From positions 1 to 52,932 of the forward strand of contig NZ_KB906615.1 in the NCBI RefSeq assembly GCF_000381525.1: 52,932 nucleotides of DNA. Reading direction: 5' to 3'. The stretch is from Peptostreptococcus anaerobius VPI 4330 = DSM 2949 (GTDB taxonomy: Bacteria; Bacillota; Clostridia; Peptostreptococcales; Peptostreptococcaceae). This document shows, piece after piece, positions 7,403-16,302 of the stretch (within the stretch, counting starts at the first letter, position 1; each line of letters begins with the position of its first letter). A program made the translations under genes and the position numbers. The notes below the pieces were generated by a model. The model searched no databases. It saw only the letters and a list, made by a program, of their open reading frames with translations, and had not been told where the DNA came from.

Positions 7403-9340
7403 ATGGATAATAAAAAGAAACCAAATGCTAATTTCCTATGGTTCTATGGTGTTTTATTGGTTATGACACTACTTATGAACGGCCTATTAATACCTAATTT
7501 CGAAAAACAGAGAGTTACAGAGGTCGGATATGGTAGTTTCATAAGAATGCTTGAACAGAAGAAGGTTGAAGAAGTAAAGTTAGAGGACAACAAGATATCC
7601 TATATTACTAAGGGTGACAAGAAGAAATATGTAACTGGAAAGCTTGATGACCCTGAACTTGTTTCAAAATTACAAGAGTCAGGTGCCAAGTACGCACAGG
7701 ATATACCTAGTGGAAACACTATGATTATAAACTTTTTCCTTATGTGGGTTGCACCTTTTATATTCTTGATGCTTATAGGAAGGTTCTTACTATATGGACT
7801 TGGTAAACGCATGGGACCAGGTGGCGGTATGATGTCGCTAGGAAAGTCTAACGCAAAACTATATGTCAAATCGACAGGAGTCATGTTTGATGATGTAGCA
7901 GGTCAGGATGAGGCCAAAGAAGCCCTAACAGAGATAGTAGACTTCTTGCATGAACCTGCTAAGTATACTGCTATTGGAGCCAAGATGCCTAAGGGAGCCC
8001 TTTTGGTAGGACCTCCTGGTACAGGTAAGACCTTGCTTGCCAAGGCTGTTGCAGGTGAAGCTGGAGTGCCATTCTTTTCTATATCAGGATCTGAATTCGT
8101 TGAGATGTTTGTTGGTATGGGAGCTTCAAGGGTAAGGGACCTCTTTAAGCAGGCCAAGGAAAAGGCACCTTGTATAGTATTTATAGATGAAATAGACGCT
8201 ATAGGTAAGAAAAGAGACGGTGCTTTTGGTGGCGGAAATGATGAAAGAGAACAGACCTTAAACCAGTTATTGAGTGAGATGGACGGTTTTGAAAATGGCA
8301 TAGGTATAGTTATGCTTGCTGCTACAAATAGGCCAGACTCATTAGACAAGGCCCTACTAAGACCAGGTAGGTTTGACAGAAGAATACCAGTTGAGCTACC
8401 AGACCTAAAGGGTAGGGAGTCTATACTTAAGGTCCATGCTAAGGATGTAAAAAAATCAGAAGAAATAGATTACAATCAAGTTGCAAGGGCTACATCAGGC
8501 GCATCAGGTGCAGAGCTTGCCAATATAGTCAATGAAGCAGCACTTAGGGCTGTTAGGATGAATAGAGAGGGAATCAAGCAGGAAGACCTTGAGGAATCTG
8601 TTGAAACAGTCATAGCTGGATACCAGAGAAAGAATGCCGTAATAAGTGAGGAGGAAAAGAGGATTATAGCCTACCATGAAGTAGGACATGCCTTGGTAGC
8701 CGCTGCTGGAAAGCATTCAGCACCAGTTCATAAAATCACTATTATACCTAGAACGTCTGGAGCCTTGGGTTATACAATGCAGGTTGATGAAGTAGAGAAG
8801 TTCCTTATGACAAAGGATGAAGCTATAGACAAGATTACAACTTATACAGGTGGTAGAGCAGCTGAAGAGGTAATATTCAACGTGAAAACTTCAGGTGCAT
8901 CAAACGATATTGAAATGGCTACCAAGATAGCAAGAGCTATGGTAACTAGATTCGGTATGGATGAAGATTTTGGTATGGTTGCCTTAGAGACAGTTACAAA
9001 CCAGTATCTAGGAGGAGACTCTTCACTTGCTTGCTCTCAGGATACATCTAAGAAGATAGACGATTCTGTTATAGCAATCGTAGGAGCTTGTCATGACAAG
9101 GCTATAAATATCCTAAAGGATAATATAGAAAAACTACATGAGATATCTGAATACCTTCTTAAAAATGAGACTATTACTGGAGAAGAGTTCATGGATATAC
9201 TAGATAATAAGTATGAAATTACTCCGGATCCTAAGTTAAGTCATGATGAAGGCAAAGAAAATGACCATATAGATGAAGAACTAGGGAAAGATGAGAGTTT
9301 GGTAGATACAAATGAAAGTACTACAGATAAGGTTGATTAA
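7403..9340 (+). CDS. ftsH: ATP-dependent zinc metalloprotease FtsH
   Basis: 645 residues. There are two membrane segments (residues ~12-30 and ~108-130) around an extracytoplasmic domain. The AAA module has Walker A GPPGTGKT (~203), Walker B IVFIDEID and an SRH region with ATNRPDSLDKALLRPGRFDRR. The M41 protease domain has the zinc motif HEVGH (425-429), with a downstream Asp ligand expected in the GASNDIEMAT region. It degrades damaged or short-lived membrane and cytosolic proteins. The acidic tail (ELGKDESLVDTNES) is typical. GGGAGG lies before the start. It is probably the first of three genes ending with tdk. Confidence 0.96.
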   Translation: MDNKKKPNANFLWFYGVLLVMTLLMNGLLIPNFEKQRVTEVGYGSFIRMLEQKKVEEVKLEDNKISYITKGDKKKYVTGKLDDPELVSKLQESGAKYAQDIPSGNTMIINFFLMWVAPFIFLMLIGRFLLYGLGKRMGPGGGMMSLGKSNAKLYVKSTGVMFDDVAGQDEAKEALTEIVDFLHEPAKYTAIGAKMPKGALLVGPPGTGKTLLAKAVAGEAGVPFFSISGSEFVEMFVGMGASRVRDLFKQAKEKAPCIVFIDEIDAIGKKRDGAFGGGNDEREQTLNQLLSEMDGFENGIGIVMLAATNRPDSLDKALLRPGRFDRRIPVELPDLKGRESILKVHAKDVKKSEEIDYNQVARATSGASGAELANIVNEAALRAVRMNREGIKQEDLEESVETVIAGYQRKNAVISEEEKRIIAYHEVGHALVAAAGKHSAPVHKITIIPRTSGALGYTMQVDEVEKFLMTKDEAIDKITTYTGGRAAEEVIFNVKTSGASNDIEMATKIARAMVTRFGMDEDFGMVALETVTNQYLGGDSSLACSQDTSKKIDDSVIAIVGACHDKAINILKDNIEKLHEISEYLLKNETITGEEFMDILDNKYEITPDPKLSHDEGKENDHIDEELGKDESLVDTNESTTDKVD

Positions 9341-9374
9341 CAAATAAAATACAATTAAAACATTAGGGGGCAAT

Positions 9375-9842
9375 ATGAGATACGAAACTTTTGAAAAACC
9401 GATTGAAGAAAAGGACCTTGTAGGCAAAAACTACGAAGAATACTACAAACCGATTTTTGACCAGTTTAGAAATGGAGAAAAGAAGTCTTTTAACCTATGG
9501 GCTATGCTTATTAGCCCTTACTGGTATATTTACAGGAGGATGGTATCTCATGGTGCCCTTGTAATTGGAATACAGATTATGCTACTTATGCTTGCCTATG
9601 TTACAAAGAAACCATTATTGATAGGACTATTCTGTCTTAGTTTTCTGGAGTATATTAGGTCAGGGTTTTACGGAAACTATGCCTACTACAAAAAAATACA
9701 GTCAAATGTAGAGTTTGGTAATACAGTAGAATCCAAGTATAAACAAAAGTATATAAATGACAAATCTGGTGTTGATTTGCAGATTGCAATCGCCTGGGTG
9801 TTTGGATCAATAGCAATAGGATATATTGCCTTGTTTATATAG
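9375..9842 (+). CDS. Small membrane protein, DUF2628-like
   Basis: 155 residues. A soluble N-terminus (~residues 1-45) precedes the block KKSFNLWAMLISPYWYIYRRM, which resembles the FNWAAFFFGPIWYLYRKM-type core of DUF2628 proteins. At least three hydrophobic segments follow (about 55-75, 78-95 and 135-153). Function is unknown. It lies 34 bp after ftsH and 8 bp before tdk with a GGGGGG ribosome site, so it is probably cotranscribed with both. The family call is from the motif only. Confidence 0.7.
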   Translation: MRYETFEKPIEEKDLVGKNYEEYYKPIFDQFRNGEKKSFNLWAMLISPYWYIYRRMVSHGALVIGIQIMLLMLAYVTKKPLLIGLFCLSFLEYIRSGFYGNYAYYKKIQSNVEFGNTVESKYKQKYINDKSGVDLQIAIAWVFGSIAIGYIALFI

Positions 9843-9850
9843 GAGGAATT

Positions 9851-10417
9851 ATGGCTAAATTATATTTTTACTATGGAGTGGTTGGGTCATCAAAGACAGC
9901 CAATGCCTTGATGGTGCACTATAACTATCATGAAAGAGGGAAAAAGGCCCTACTTGTTAAACCAGACTTAGACCAAAGAGATGGTGAATATATACTTAAA
10001 TCTAGGATAGGTCTTAAGCATAAGAGTGAGCTGATGTCAAACTTCATCAAGTATAGCAATGAAGATATAAAGAAGTATGATTGCATAATAGTAGATGAGA
10101 CTCAGTTCGCTACTAAAGAAGAAATCGACTTTTTGTCTGATATAGTGGACAAGCTTGGTATACCTGTGATGTGCTACGGACTTAGGACGGACTTTATGAA
10201 TGAGTTATTCGAAGGTTCTAAGAGGCTGATTGCCATAGCAGATGAAATACACGAAGTAAAGACAGTATGTTGGTGTGGTTCAAAAGCTACTTGCAGTGCA
10301 AGATACAATGAAAATGGTATTGTGAGACAAGGAGAGCAGATAGAACTAGGAGCCAATGATAAGTACGTTGCCCTTTGTAGGAAACACTATAAAGAAGGAA
10401 ACTTTGGACCTGAATAG
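9851..10417 (+). CDS. tdk: Thymidine kinase
   Basis: 188 residues, typical of type II bacterial thymidine kinases. The N-terminal P-loop reads YFYYGVVGSSKTANAL (GxxxSxKT form). The Walker B-like IIVDETQF follows, with YGLRTDFMNELFEGSKRL and the zinc site CWCGSKATCSARY, with a last Cys in LCRKHY. It salvages thymidine to dTMP. AGGAGG stands before the ATG, and a terminator follows. It probably ends the ftsH operon. Confidence 0.93.
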   Translation: MAKLYFYYGVVGSSKTANALMVHYNYHERGKKALLVKPDLDQRDGEYILKSRIGLKHKSELMSNFIKYSNEDIKKYDCIIVDETQFATKEEIDFLSDIVDKLGIPVMCYGLRTDFMNELFEGSKRLIAIADEIHEVKTVCWCGSKATCSARYNENGIVRQGEQIELGANDKYVALCRKHYKEGNFGPE

Positions 10418-10437
10418 AATTAAGATTAAAGTTAAAG

Positions 10438-10477
10438 AAGGCTAGAATATTATATGAATATTATAGCCTTATTTTTT
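10438..10477 (+). terminator. Rho-independent terminator after tdk
   Basis: Stem AAGGCTA-AATATT pairing with AATATT-TAGCCTT (10438-10470, one bulge per side), followed by ATTTTTTGTG. Confidence 0.85.
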
Positions 10478-10514
10478 GTGTTATTTACTGATATCTCATT
10501 TAAAGGTATTAAAA

Positions 10515-10690
10515 AGTGGAAGGATATTATAGCTTGATAAAGTAACATTCCCATTGAATTACTATAATTTCAAGTTGAAAGTTAGGTAAAGAATTCCGAC
10601 TAGCGATAGCGATTTAGGAATTCTCCTAACTAAAACTTAGAAATTATTAATTCAAGTGGGAGTTACAATCAAGCTAAAAATCCTTCCACT
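10515..10690. repeat. 176-bp imperfect foldback palindrome between tdk and ddl
   Basis: The left arm (10515 to about 10597) begins AGTGGAAGGAT and is the near inverse of the right arm, which ends ATCCTTCCACT at 10690. Matching blocks occur in order: AGTGGAAGGAT, AGCTTGAT, GTAAC, TCCCA, TTGAATT, AATTTC, AGTTAGG and AGAATTCC, around a core TAGCGATAGCGATTTA. The arms are roughly 75 percent alike with small gaps. No protein is encoded. It could be a MITE-type or foldback element, or a large structured 3' region shared by the convergent genes. Confidence 0.8.
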
Positions 10691-10744
10691 AACAGTATCT
10701 ATTACAAATCAAGCTAAAAATCCTTCCACTAACAGTATCTATTA
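10667..10744. repeat. Two tandem copies of a 38-bp unit (period 40)
   Basis: The unit starting AATCAAGCTAAAAATCCTTC occurs at 10667-10704 and again, identical, at 10707-10744. The first copy contains the right tip of the foldback palindrome plus 14 bp of flank. The second copy ends exactly on the stop codon of ddl (TTA at 10742-10744 on this strand). Confidence 0.95.
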
Positions 10745-11644
10745 AATCTCAGCAGATTCTATCAACTTATCCAACAATCCTGAATAATCTATTCCTCTAG
10801 CCTTAGCTGACTTAGGTATTAGGCTTGTCTCTGTCATACCTGGTAGAGTATTTATCTCTAGTAGGTAGACCTGATTGTCTTCTGTTATTATGTAGTCGGC
10901 TCTCACATAGCCCCTACAGTTGTATATGTCCCAACATGTTCTTGAAGTATTTTCAAGTGTTTTTGCAACTGATTCTTCAAGTTCTACAACTTCTTCTCTT
11001 GCTCCATTTGATGTAGAGTATTTTGCTTCGTAGTCAAAGAACTCGTGGTCAGAAGTTATTCTGATTGTAGGGAATACTTCACCATTTAGTATAAATGAAG
11101 TATGTTCAATTCCCTTGATATATTCTTCAATCATTACTATATCATCGTACTTCAAGGCCTCAATAACTGCAGACTCAACCTGGTCCTTAGACTTTACAAG
11201 GTTAGTTGCAACACTTGATCCTCCTGAATTTGGCTTTATAAATACCGGATAGCCTATTTCATCAATTTTGTCATAGTCTATGGCATCAACACTCTTAACT
11301 ATTGCCCAATTTGCAGTCTTGACTCCATTTTCCCTTGCTATTATCTTTGTAAAGTTCTTGTCCATAAGGATACCACTTGTAAGTGGGTTACATCCTGAGT
11401 AATTTATGCCCATTGTTTCTAGGACAGCCTGTATTGAGCCGTCTTCTCCAAATTTTCCATGTAGTCCAATAAGGGCCAAGTCTATATCCTTGTCCAATTT
11501 GAAAATGTCATCCTTGCTATCAATTCTAAAGTCTATAACATCGTATTTATTCTTATCTAAGTTATCTATCATAGCCTTGCCAGAATTAAGAGATACTTCT
11601 CTTTCTGATGAGACTCCACCATATAATACTGCGATTTTTTTCAT
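10742..11644 (-). CDS. ddl: D-alanine--D-alanine ligase
   Basis: 300 residues. ATP-grasp ligase with the family start VLYGGVSSEREVSLNSGKA, the central VFIKPNSGGSSVAT loop, VMIEEYI, and the C-terminal VYLLEINTLPGMTETSLIPKSA that binds Mg-ATP and closes the active site. It joins two D-Ala for peptidoglycan precursor synthesis. Start: the ATG at 11644 is preceded by AGGAGT on the reverse strand. It is transcribed alone, convergent to tdk. Its stop codon lies inside the 40-bp tandem repeat. Nothing points to D-Ala-D-Lac specificity. Confidence 0.93.
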   Translation of the reverse strand: MKKIAVLYGGVSSEREVSLNSGKAMIDNLDKNKYDVIDFRIDSKDDIFKLDKDIDLALIGLHGKFGEDGSIQAVLETMGINYSGCNPLTSGILMDKNFTKIIARENGVKTANWAIVKSVDAIDYDKIDEIGYPVFIKPNSGGSSVATNLVKSKDQVESAVIEALKYDDIVMIEEYIKGIEHTSFILNGEVFPTIRITSDHEFFDYEAKYSTSNGAREEVVELEESVAKTLENTSRTCWDIYNCRGYVRADYIITEDNQVYLLEINTLPGMTETSLIPKSAKARGIDYSGLLDKLIESAEI

Positions 11645-11674
11645 AAATTCAACTCCTTTTTTAATCCATATCTA

Positions 11675-11703
11675 ATTATACACTTTCTTGAAAATGGGTG
11701 CAA
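11675..11703 (-). promoter_or_regulatory. SigA-type promoter of ddl
   Basis: Reverse strand TTGCAC (11703-11698), a 17-bp spacer and TATAAT (11680-11675), about 30 bp before the ddl start. Confidence 0.75.
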
Positions 11704-11798
11704 GCTTTAAAAACTTGTATAAATTCCCTATTTTTGCTATTATATAATTATAGATTCTAGGGAGAAAATATAGATCAAACTAGAATAGGGAGGTAATT

Positions 11799-13061
11799 AT
11801 GAATATTGATATAATTTCAGTTGGAACAGAATTATTGCTAGGTGATATAGTGAACACTAATGCACAGTACCTATCTAAGGAGCTAAGTGCACTAGGTATA
11901 AATGTATATAGACAGATGACCGTTGGAGACAATATGGATAGGCTCCTTAAGGCCTTTGAATATTCCTTCAAGGACGCCGATATAATCCTTACTACAGGTG
12001 GTCTTGGTCCTACTACAGATGATATCACTAAAGAGGGAGCTGCCAAGTATTTTGGTCAAGACCTAGTCCTACATGAACCTTCATGGAAAATAATAGAAGA
12101 AATGTGTTCTAAGTTTTCTGGTGGTAAGGACAAGATACCAGCAAACAACAAGAAACAGGCAATGTTTCCAGTAGAAGCCAAGGTAATTCCAAATAGCAAG
12201 GGGACAGCACCTGGGGCTATATTTGAAAAGGACGGCAAGAAAATAATTGTAATGCCTGGACCTCCTAGGGAAATGAAGGCTATGTTTAGAGAGAGTGTTC
12301 TGCCATACCTAATAGACCATACAGACCATCTGTTTAAGTCAAGATACATAAGACTCTTTGGAATAGGTGAATCAGCACTCGAACTTAAGATACTAGACAT
12401 ATTAAACGAACAGACAAATCCTACAGTTGCCCTTTACGCAAAAGAAGGAGAGGTACTTATACGCCTTACTGCTAGGGCTAAGGACGATGAGGAATGTGAA
12501 AGACTTTTAGATGAAAAATTTTGTGAGATAAACGATAGATGCTCTGACTACATATACTTAGTAGGTGATGATACTATATCTTCTACTCAAACAGAGCTTG
12601 ATAGGGTTGTTGCAGACTTATTATTAAGGAAAGACCTTAGCCTAGCTGTTGCAGAGTCATGTACAGGTGGTATGGTTACATCATCTCTTATAGACCATAG
12701 TGGAATATCAAGATGTCTATTGGAAGGCTGTGTTACATATTCAAACCAGGCCAAGGTAAAAAGACTTGGTGTATCTCAAGATACTCTTGATAAATATGGA
12801 GCAGTAAGTGAACAAACAGCTATAGAGATGGCGAGAGGCGTTGCGACAAGTCTTGGAGCTGATATAGGTGTTTCCACTACAGGAATTGCAGGTCCAGATG
12901 GTGGAAGTGAAGAAAAACCGGTTGGACTAGTATACATTGGTATATATGTAAAAGGAAAAACATATGCCATTAAGAGGATATTTACTGGTGATAGGGCAAG
13001 AATTAGAAGAAGAGCTACAAATGAGGCCTTAAATCAGGTAAGAAAAGTATTAATAGATTAG
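11799..13061 (+). CDS. cinA: CinA-family nicotinamide-nucleotide amidase / damage-inducible protein
   Basis: 420 residues, full length. The N-terminal MoCF/MoaB-like (COG1058) domain starts ISVGTELLLGDIVNTNAQYL and includes TTGGLGPTTDD and MPGPPREMKAMF. The C-terminal PncC amidase domain (from about residue 265) shows AVAESCTGGMVTSSLID and the GAVSEQTA and STTGIAGPDGG blocks. The amidase domain recycles NMN to nicotinate mononucleotide, and the N-terminal domain is an ADP-ribose pyrophosphatase in characterised relatives. Some relatives are competence-linked, but nothing here shows that. GGGAGGT precedes the start, and the next gene begins ~17 bp after the stop. Confidence 0.93.
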   Translation: MNIDIISVGTELLLGDIVNTNAQYLSKELSALGINVYRQMTVGDNMDRLLKAFEYSFKDADIILTTGGLGPTTDDITKEGAAKYFGQDLVLHEPSWKIIEEMCSKFSGGKDKIPANNKKQAMFPVEAKVIPNSKGTAPGAIFEKDGKKIIVMPGPPREMKAMFRESVLPYLIDHTDHLFKSRYIRLFGIGESALELKILDILNEQTNPTVALYAKEGEVLIRLTARAKDDEECERLLDEKFCEINDRCSDYIYLVGDDTISSTQTELDRVVADLLLRKDLSLAVAESCTGGMVTSSLIDHSGISRCLLEGCVTYSNQAKVKRLGVSQDTLDKYGAVSEQTAIEMARGVATSLGADIGVSTTGIAGPDGGSEEKPVGLVYIGIYVKGKTYAIKRIFTGDRARIRRRATNEALNQVRKVLID

Positions 13062-13078
13062 GTGATATGGAGGAGTTT

Positions 13079-13876
13079 ATGATAAAGAATATATTTTGTG
13101 ACTTGGATGGGACCTTGTACAGGGATGGGATTTCTGACAAGGACAAACAGGCTATAAGGGATGCCAAAGAAGCGGGTATCAAGTTTAATATAGCCACTGG
13201 TAGAGTAATAGACCATTCATTGTCAATAATGGAGGACCTTAACTTAGATTCTTATTTAATAGTAGAAAATGGTTCTTATATATATGATAACAAGATGGAG
13301 TGTTTCTATAGGGGAGTTTTAAGTGACTTAAGTATAAACAAGATTATAGAAACTTATAATAAATTTGACTTCATTGACCCAAAAGAAGAGGTAATATATT
13401 TTAAATATGATGGCAAGGTTATAATGCCTGAGGATGGTTCAAAGGCTGAATACTTAAGTAGGGGATTTTCTATTGACCCTACTATAGTAACTAGACAAGT
13501 ATATGAATCAAAGGTAGGAAATATAGGAGTTGTCTGTACTGACCCTGAAAAACTGGCCAAAATGATAGGTGAGTTTTCTCTTGCACTTGGACCAGATGTT
13601 GAGGTATATGCTTCAAGTGAAACAACATTAAATATTGTACCAAGAGGAATATCAAAGTTTGATGCTATCAAGTTGGTATGCAAAAGAGAGGGTATAAGTC
13701 TAGAGGAGGTATCTACTATAGGCGATTCTGCCAATGATATCAGTATGTTAAAGAATGTTAGATACAGCTTTGCTATGGAAAACTCAAGTCCTGCTGTAAA
13801 GTCTTCTGCTAGCTTTGAAACTCCTTCAGTAGCAGATGCTATAAAAATGATAATTGATTTAAATGCTCAAGAATAG
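13079..13876 (+). CDS. HAD-superfamily Cof-type phosphatase
   Basis: The nucleophile motif is DLDGTL near the N-terminus, followed by the Cof-type NIATGRVIDHS block, a cap domain, and the metal-binding GDSANDISMLKNV near residue 220. This HAD IIB (Cof) family usually dephosphorylates sugar or nucleotide phosphates; the substrate is unknown. I set the start at 13079 because GGAGG at 13069-13073 lies 5 nt before it. The in-frame ATG at 13067 overlaps that site. It is probably cotranscribed with cinA. Confidence 0.85.
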   Translation: MIKNIFCDLDGTLYRDGISDKDKQAIRDAKEAGIKFNIATGRVIDHSLSIMEDLNLDSYLIVENGSYIYDNKMECFYRGVLSDLSINKIIETYNKFDFIDPKEEVIYFKYDGKVIMPEDGSKAEYLSRGFSIDPTIVTRQVYESKVGNIGVVCTDPEKLAKMIGEFSLALGPDVEVYASSETTLNIVPRGISKFDAIKLVCKREGISLEEVSTIGDSANDISMLKNVRYSFAMENSSPAVKSSASFETPSVADAIKMIIDLNAQE

Positions 13877-13936
13877 GGGTATAATATAAGTATACAATAT
13901 TATTAGTGTTAGCTAAAGTCTTGGAGGAAGGAAAAT

Positions 13937-14491
13937 ATGAACTATATCTTTAATTTTAACTTAAATGATTTTTACAAGAACAAGGATGGAAAAAAGATTA
14001 TAATACTTGGAGTGACACTACTTGCAGTTGGAATCTATTGTTCTACTAGAAAGTACATGGGTATTAATATATTCTCATGGGGCTTGTCACTAGTATTTTT
14101 CTATGGGGCGTGGTTGGCACTTAAGGAACTAAACCAGTTGACTAAGTATGCTGCAAAATCCGATATTAGAAAGCAAAGATACTACTTATATGGTTGCCTA
14201 TTGATGGCTATATTACTTATTATTTGGCCTAAGTGGGTCAATATGGTAGCATCTATTGTATTGGGCATACTGCTATTGTCCATCCAGATAAAGAAATATC
14301 TAGATTATAAAAGACATATGTTGCCTTACTATGGCTTGACTGACTTGGTGAAATTATTAGTTGGTTTGATGTTGATAATGTCACCGCTATTTTTGTCAAA
14401 GTTTATAGTGGGAATACTATCATTTATAGCAATTCTGGTAGGTGTGTATTTTATCAGTATCGGGATAAAGATAGAAAATGGAAGGTTTTAA
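13937..14491 (+). CDS. Multi-pass membrane protein, DUF308/HdeD-like
   Basis: 184 residues with about six hydrophobic segments in three pairs (residues ~20-35, 42-60, 85-100, 103-120, 137-153 and 157-176), separated by short charged loops such as KSDIRKQR and KKYLDYKRH. Paired helices of this kind and the length fit DUF308/HdeD proteins, but no diagnostic motif is visible. Function is unknown. TTGGAGGAAGG precedes the ATG, and the radical SAM gene begins 3 bp after the stop, so the two are likely coupled. Confidence 0.65.
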   Translation: MNYIFNFNLNDFYKNKDGKKIIILGVTLLAVGIYCSTRKYMGINIFSWGLSLVFFYGAWLALKELNQLTKYAAKSDIRKQRYYLYGCLLMAILLIIWPKWVNMVASIVLGILLLSIQIKKYLDYKRHMLPYYGLTDLVKLLVGLMLIMSPLFLSKFIVGILSFIAILVGVYFISIGIKIENGRF

Positions 14492-14494
14492 CAA

Positions 14495-15499
14495 ATGGAA
14501 AAATTTAAGTACGCTATCGAAAATAAAAGGTACCATACTTGGAACTATTATTTGAGACAAAAGTATAATACAAAGGTATTTAAGGTATCTATCAATGCTG
14601 GTTTTACCTGTCCTAACATAGATGGAAGTATCAGCAGGGGTGGCTGTACATATTGTAGTAAAGAGGGATCAGGTGATTTTGCCGGAAATCCCAAAGATGA
14701 TTTAGTAACTCAGTTTCAAGCTATGAGACTGATGATGGAAAAAAAGTGGCCTAAGGCAAAGTACATAGGGTATTTTCAAGCATTTACCAATACCTATGCC
14801 CCTCTAGAAGTACTAAGAGACAAGTATGAGGTGATACTTGAACAGGACAATGTAGTAGGCCTATCTATTTCTACTAGGCCAGACTGTATAGAGGATGATG
14901 TCCTTGAATACTTAGACGACCTAAACAAGAGGACTGATCTTTGGGTTGAGCTAGGTCTACAGACAATACATGATGATATATCAAAAAGGATAAACAGAGG
15001 GCATGACTATGCTATATTTCTAGACTGTGTAAATAGGTTGAGGTCTAAGAATATAAATGTTGTTGTCCATATTATTGACGGACTTCCTGGTGAAGACCAC
15101 GATATGATGCTTGAGACAGCCAAGGCTATATCCAAGCTAGATATACAAGGGGTAAAGATACACCTTCTTCATGTGATAAAGGACACTGTAATGGCTAGGC
15201 AATATGACAAGGGACAGTTTGACCTTATGACAAAGGAAGACTATGTCAAGATTGTATGCGACCAGCTAGAGATACTACCACAAGAAATGGTGATTCACAG
15301 GTTGACTGGTGATGGCAAAAAAGAAGACCTAGTAGGACCTATGTGGAGTCTAAAAAAATGGGAAGTTCTAAATGCTATAGATGATGAACTCAAGAGAAGG
15401 GATTCATGGCAGGGAAAATATTTCAATAGGAAGAGAGGTGATAGATATGATGATGAAAACACACATAATCCTATCAAAGTCTTTAATAGACAATACTGA
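14495..15499 (+). CDS. TIGR01212-family (YtqA-like) radical SAM protein
   Basis: 334 residues. The cluster motif is CPNIDGSISRGGCTYC, with the CxxC pair at its end and an extra Cys upstream, as in the TIGR01212 family. It is preceded by FKVSINAGFT. Later blocks are GYFQAFTNTYAP, GLSISTRPDC, WVELGLQTIHD and VVVHIIDGLPGE, all characteristic. Proteins of this group use SAM and a [4Fe-4S] cluster; the reaction of YtqA is not established to my knowledge. The last 53 bp overlap the next gene. Confidence 0.85.
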   Translation: MEKFKYAIENKRYHTWNYYLRQKYNTKVFKVSINAGFTCPNIDGSISRGGCTYCSKEGSGDFAGNPKDDLVTQFQAMRLMMEKKWPKAKYIGYFQAFTNTYAPLEVLRDKYEVILEQDNVVGLSISTRPDCIEDDVLEYLDDLNKRTDLWVELGLQTIHDDISKRINRGHDYAIFLDCVNRLRSKNINVVVHIIDGLPGEDHDMMLETAKAISKLDIQGVKIHLLHVIKDTVMARQYDKGQFDLMTKEDYVKIVCDQLEILPQEMVIHRLTGDGKKEDLVGPMWSLKKWEVLNAIDDELKRRDSWQGKYFNRKRGDRYDDENTHNPIKVFNRQY

Positions 15500-16022
15500 T
15501 AAGACTAAACAGTTTTTCCTTAGTGAAAATAATTTTATATATGGTAATATAAAACCTGACATAGTTTCAAAGTACAAGCTTAAGAAACATTACTTAGATG
15601 AGTCGTATACAATGATCAAGACAAAGATTGAAAAGATGAGCAGTCTTAACCTCGATAGTCTTGAAAAGCTATATAGCAAGTCTAGTTTCTCCCAGGAGAT
15701 AGGTGTCATCTGTCACTTTTTGGCAGATTTTTTCTGTGTGGCCCATAGTGAAAGGTGGGAATTTAAGCACAGTATGTATATACACGTTCAGTATGAGAGG
15801 GGTCTAACAAAGGTGGCAGAGGATTACTACCTAAAGGATGATAGACTATCACATCTAGAAAATTTTGATACTTTCTTTGATATGCTATACCTTGAATACA
15901 AGTCAAATGGGAACTATGAAAAAAATGACTTAAAGTATGCAGCCTATATTTGTAATACTGTGACAAACTATATACTAGATAACATATTAAATAACACAGT
16001 CAAGGCCCATACAGTTGCTTAA
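15447..16022 (+). CDS. Zinc-dependent phospholipase C-like domain protein
   Basis: About 191 residues from the ATG at 15447 (AGAGGTG ribosome site just upstream). A longer open frame exists but would overlap the radical SAM gene even more. The block IGVICHFLADFFCVAHSE and the early THIILSKSL resemble the His-rich metal site of the zinc-dependent phospholipase C/S1-P1 nuclease superfamily. No signal peptide is seen, so it should be cytosolic, unlike secreted phospholipases. The real substrate is unknown. It overlaps the preceding gene, which suggests translational coupling. Confidence 0.65.
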   Translation: MMMKTHIILSKSLIDNTDKTKQFFLSENNFIYGNIKPDIVSKYKLKKHYLDESYTMIKTKIEKMSSLNLDSLEKLYSKSSFSQEIGVICHFLADFFCVAHSERWEFKHSMYIHVQYERGLTKVAEDYYLKDDRLSHLENFDTFFDMLYLEYKSNGNYEKNDLKYAAYICNTVTNYILDNILNNTVKAHTVA

Positions 16023-16032
16023 TAATTAAATC

Positions 16033-16127
16033 AAACACCATCTGGATAGGTATTATATATATTACTATTCTAAAACTATAAAGTTTGGATAGATGTATAT
16101 AAGTATTTATTAGGTGGTGTTTTTTCG
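16033..16127 (+). terminator. Long-arm hairpin terminator
   Basis: AAACACCATCT (16033-16043) pairs, with one wobble, with AGGTGGTGTTT (16112-16122), followed by a T-run. The ~68 nt between the arms are AT-rich and can extend the pairing (GGTATTATATA against TATATAAGTATT). This probably ends the cinA-to-15447 group. It is larger than the usual terminator, so a structured RNA cannot be excluded. Confidence 0.6.
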
Positions 16128-16302
16128 TATATAATTTTGAGACCGATAAAAATTGGGTAACTAATATATAAATATCAAATCAATCTAAGTTTAAATTTAT
16201 TGAGATACTTAATTTAAGCATATATATTTTTTAAATTCAATCATATAGATTTTTCTTAGTTGATAGACTAGGTAAATGAAAAAAATAATAAACGGAGGTT
16301 TT

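Noticed and set aside
13067-13078. Earlier ATG for the HAD phosphatase
   Set aside because: It overlaps the GGAGG that serves the ATG at 13079.
15381-15446. 22-residue N-terminal extension of the phospholipase C-like protein
   Set aside because: It lies inside the radical SAM gene and lacks a ribosome site; the ATG at 15447 has AGAGGTG.
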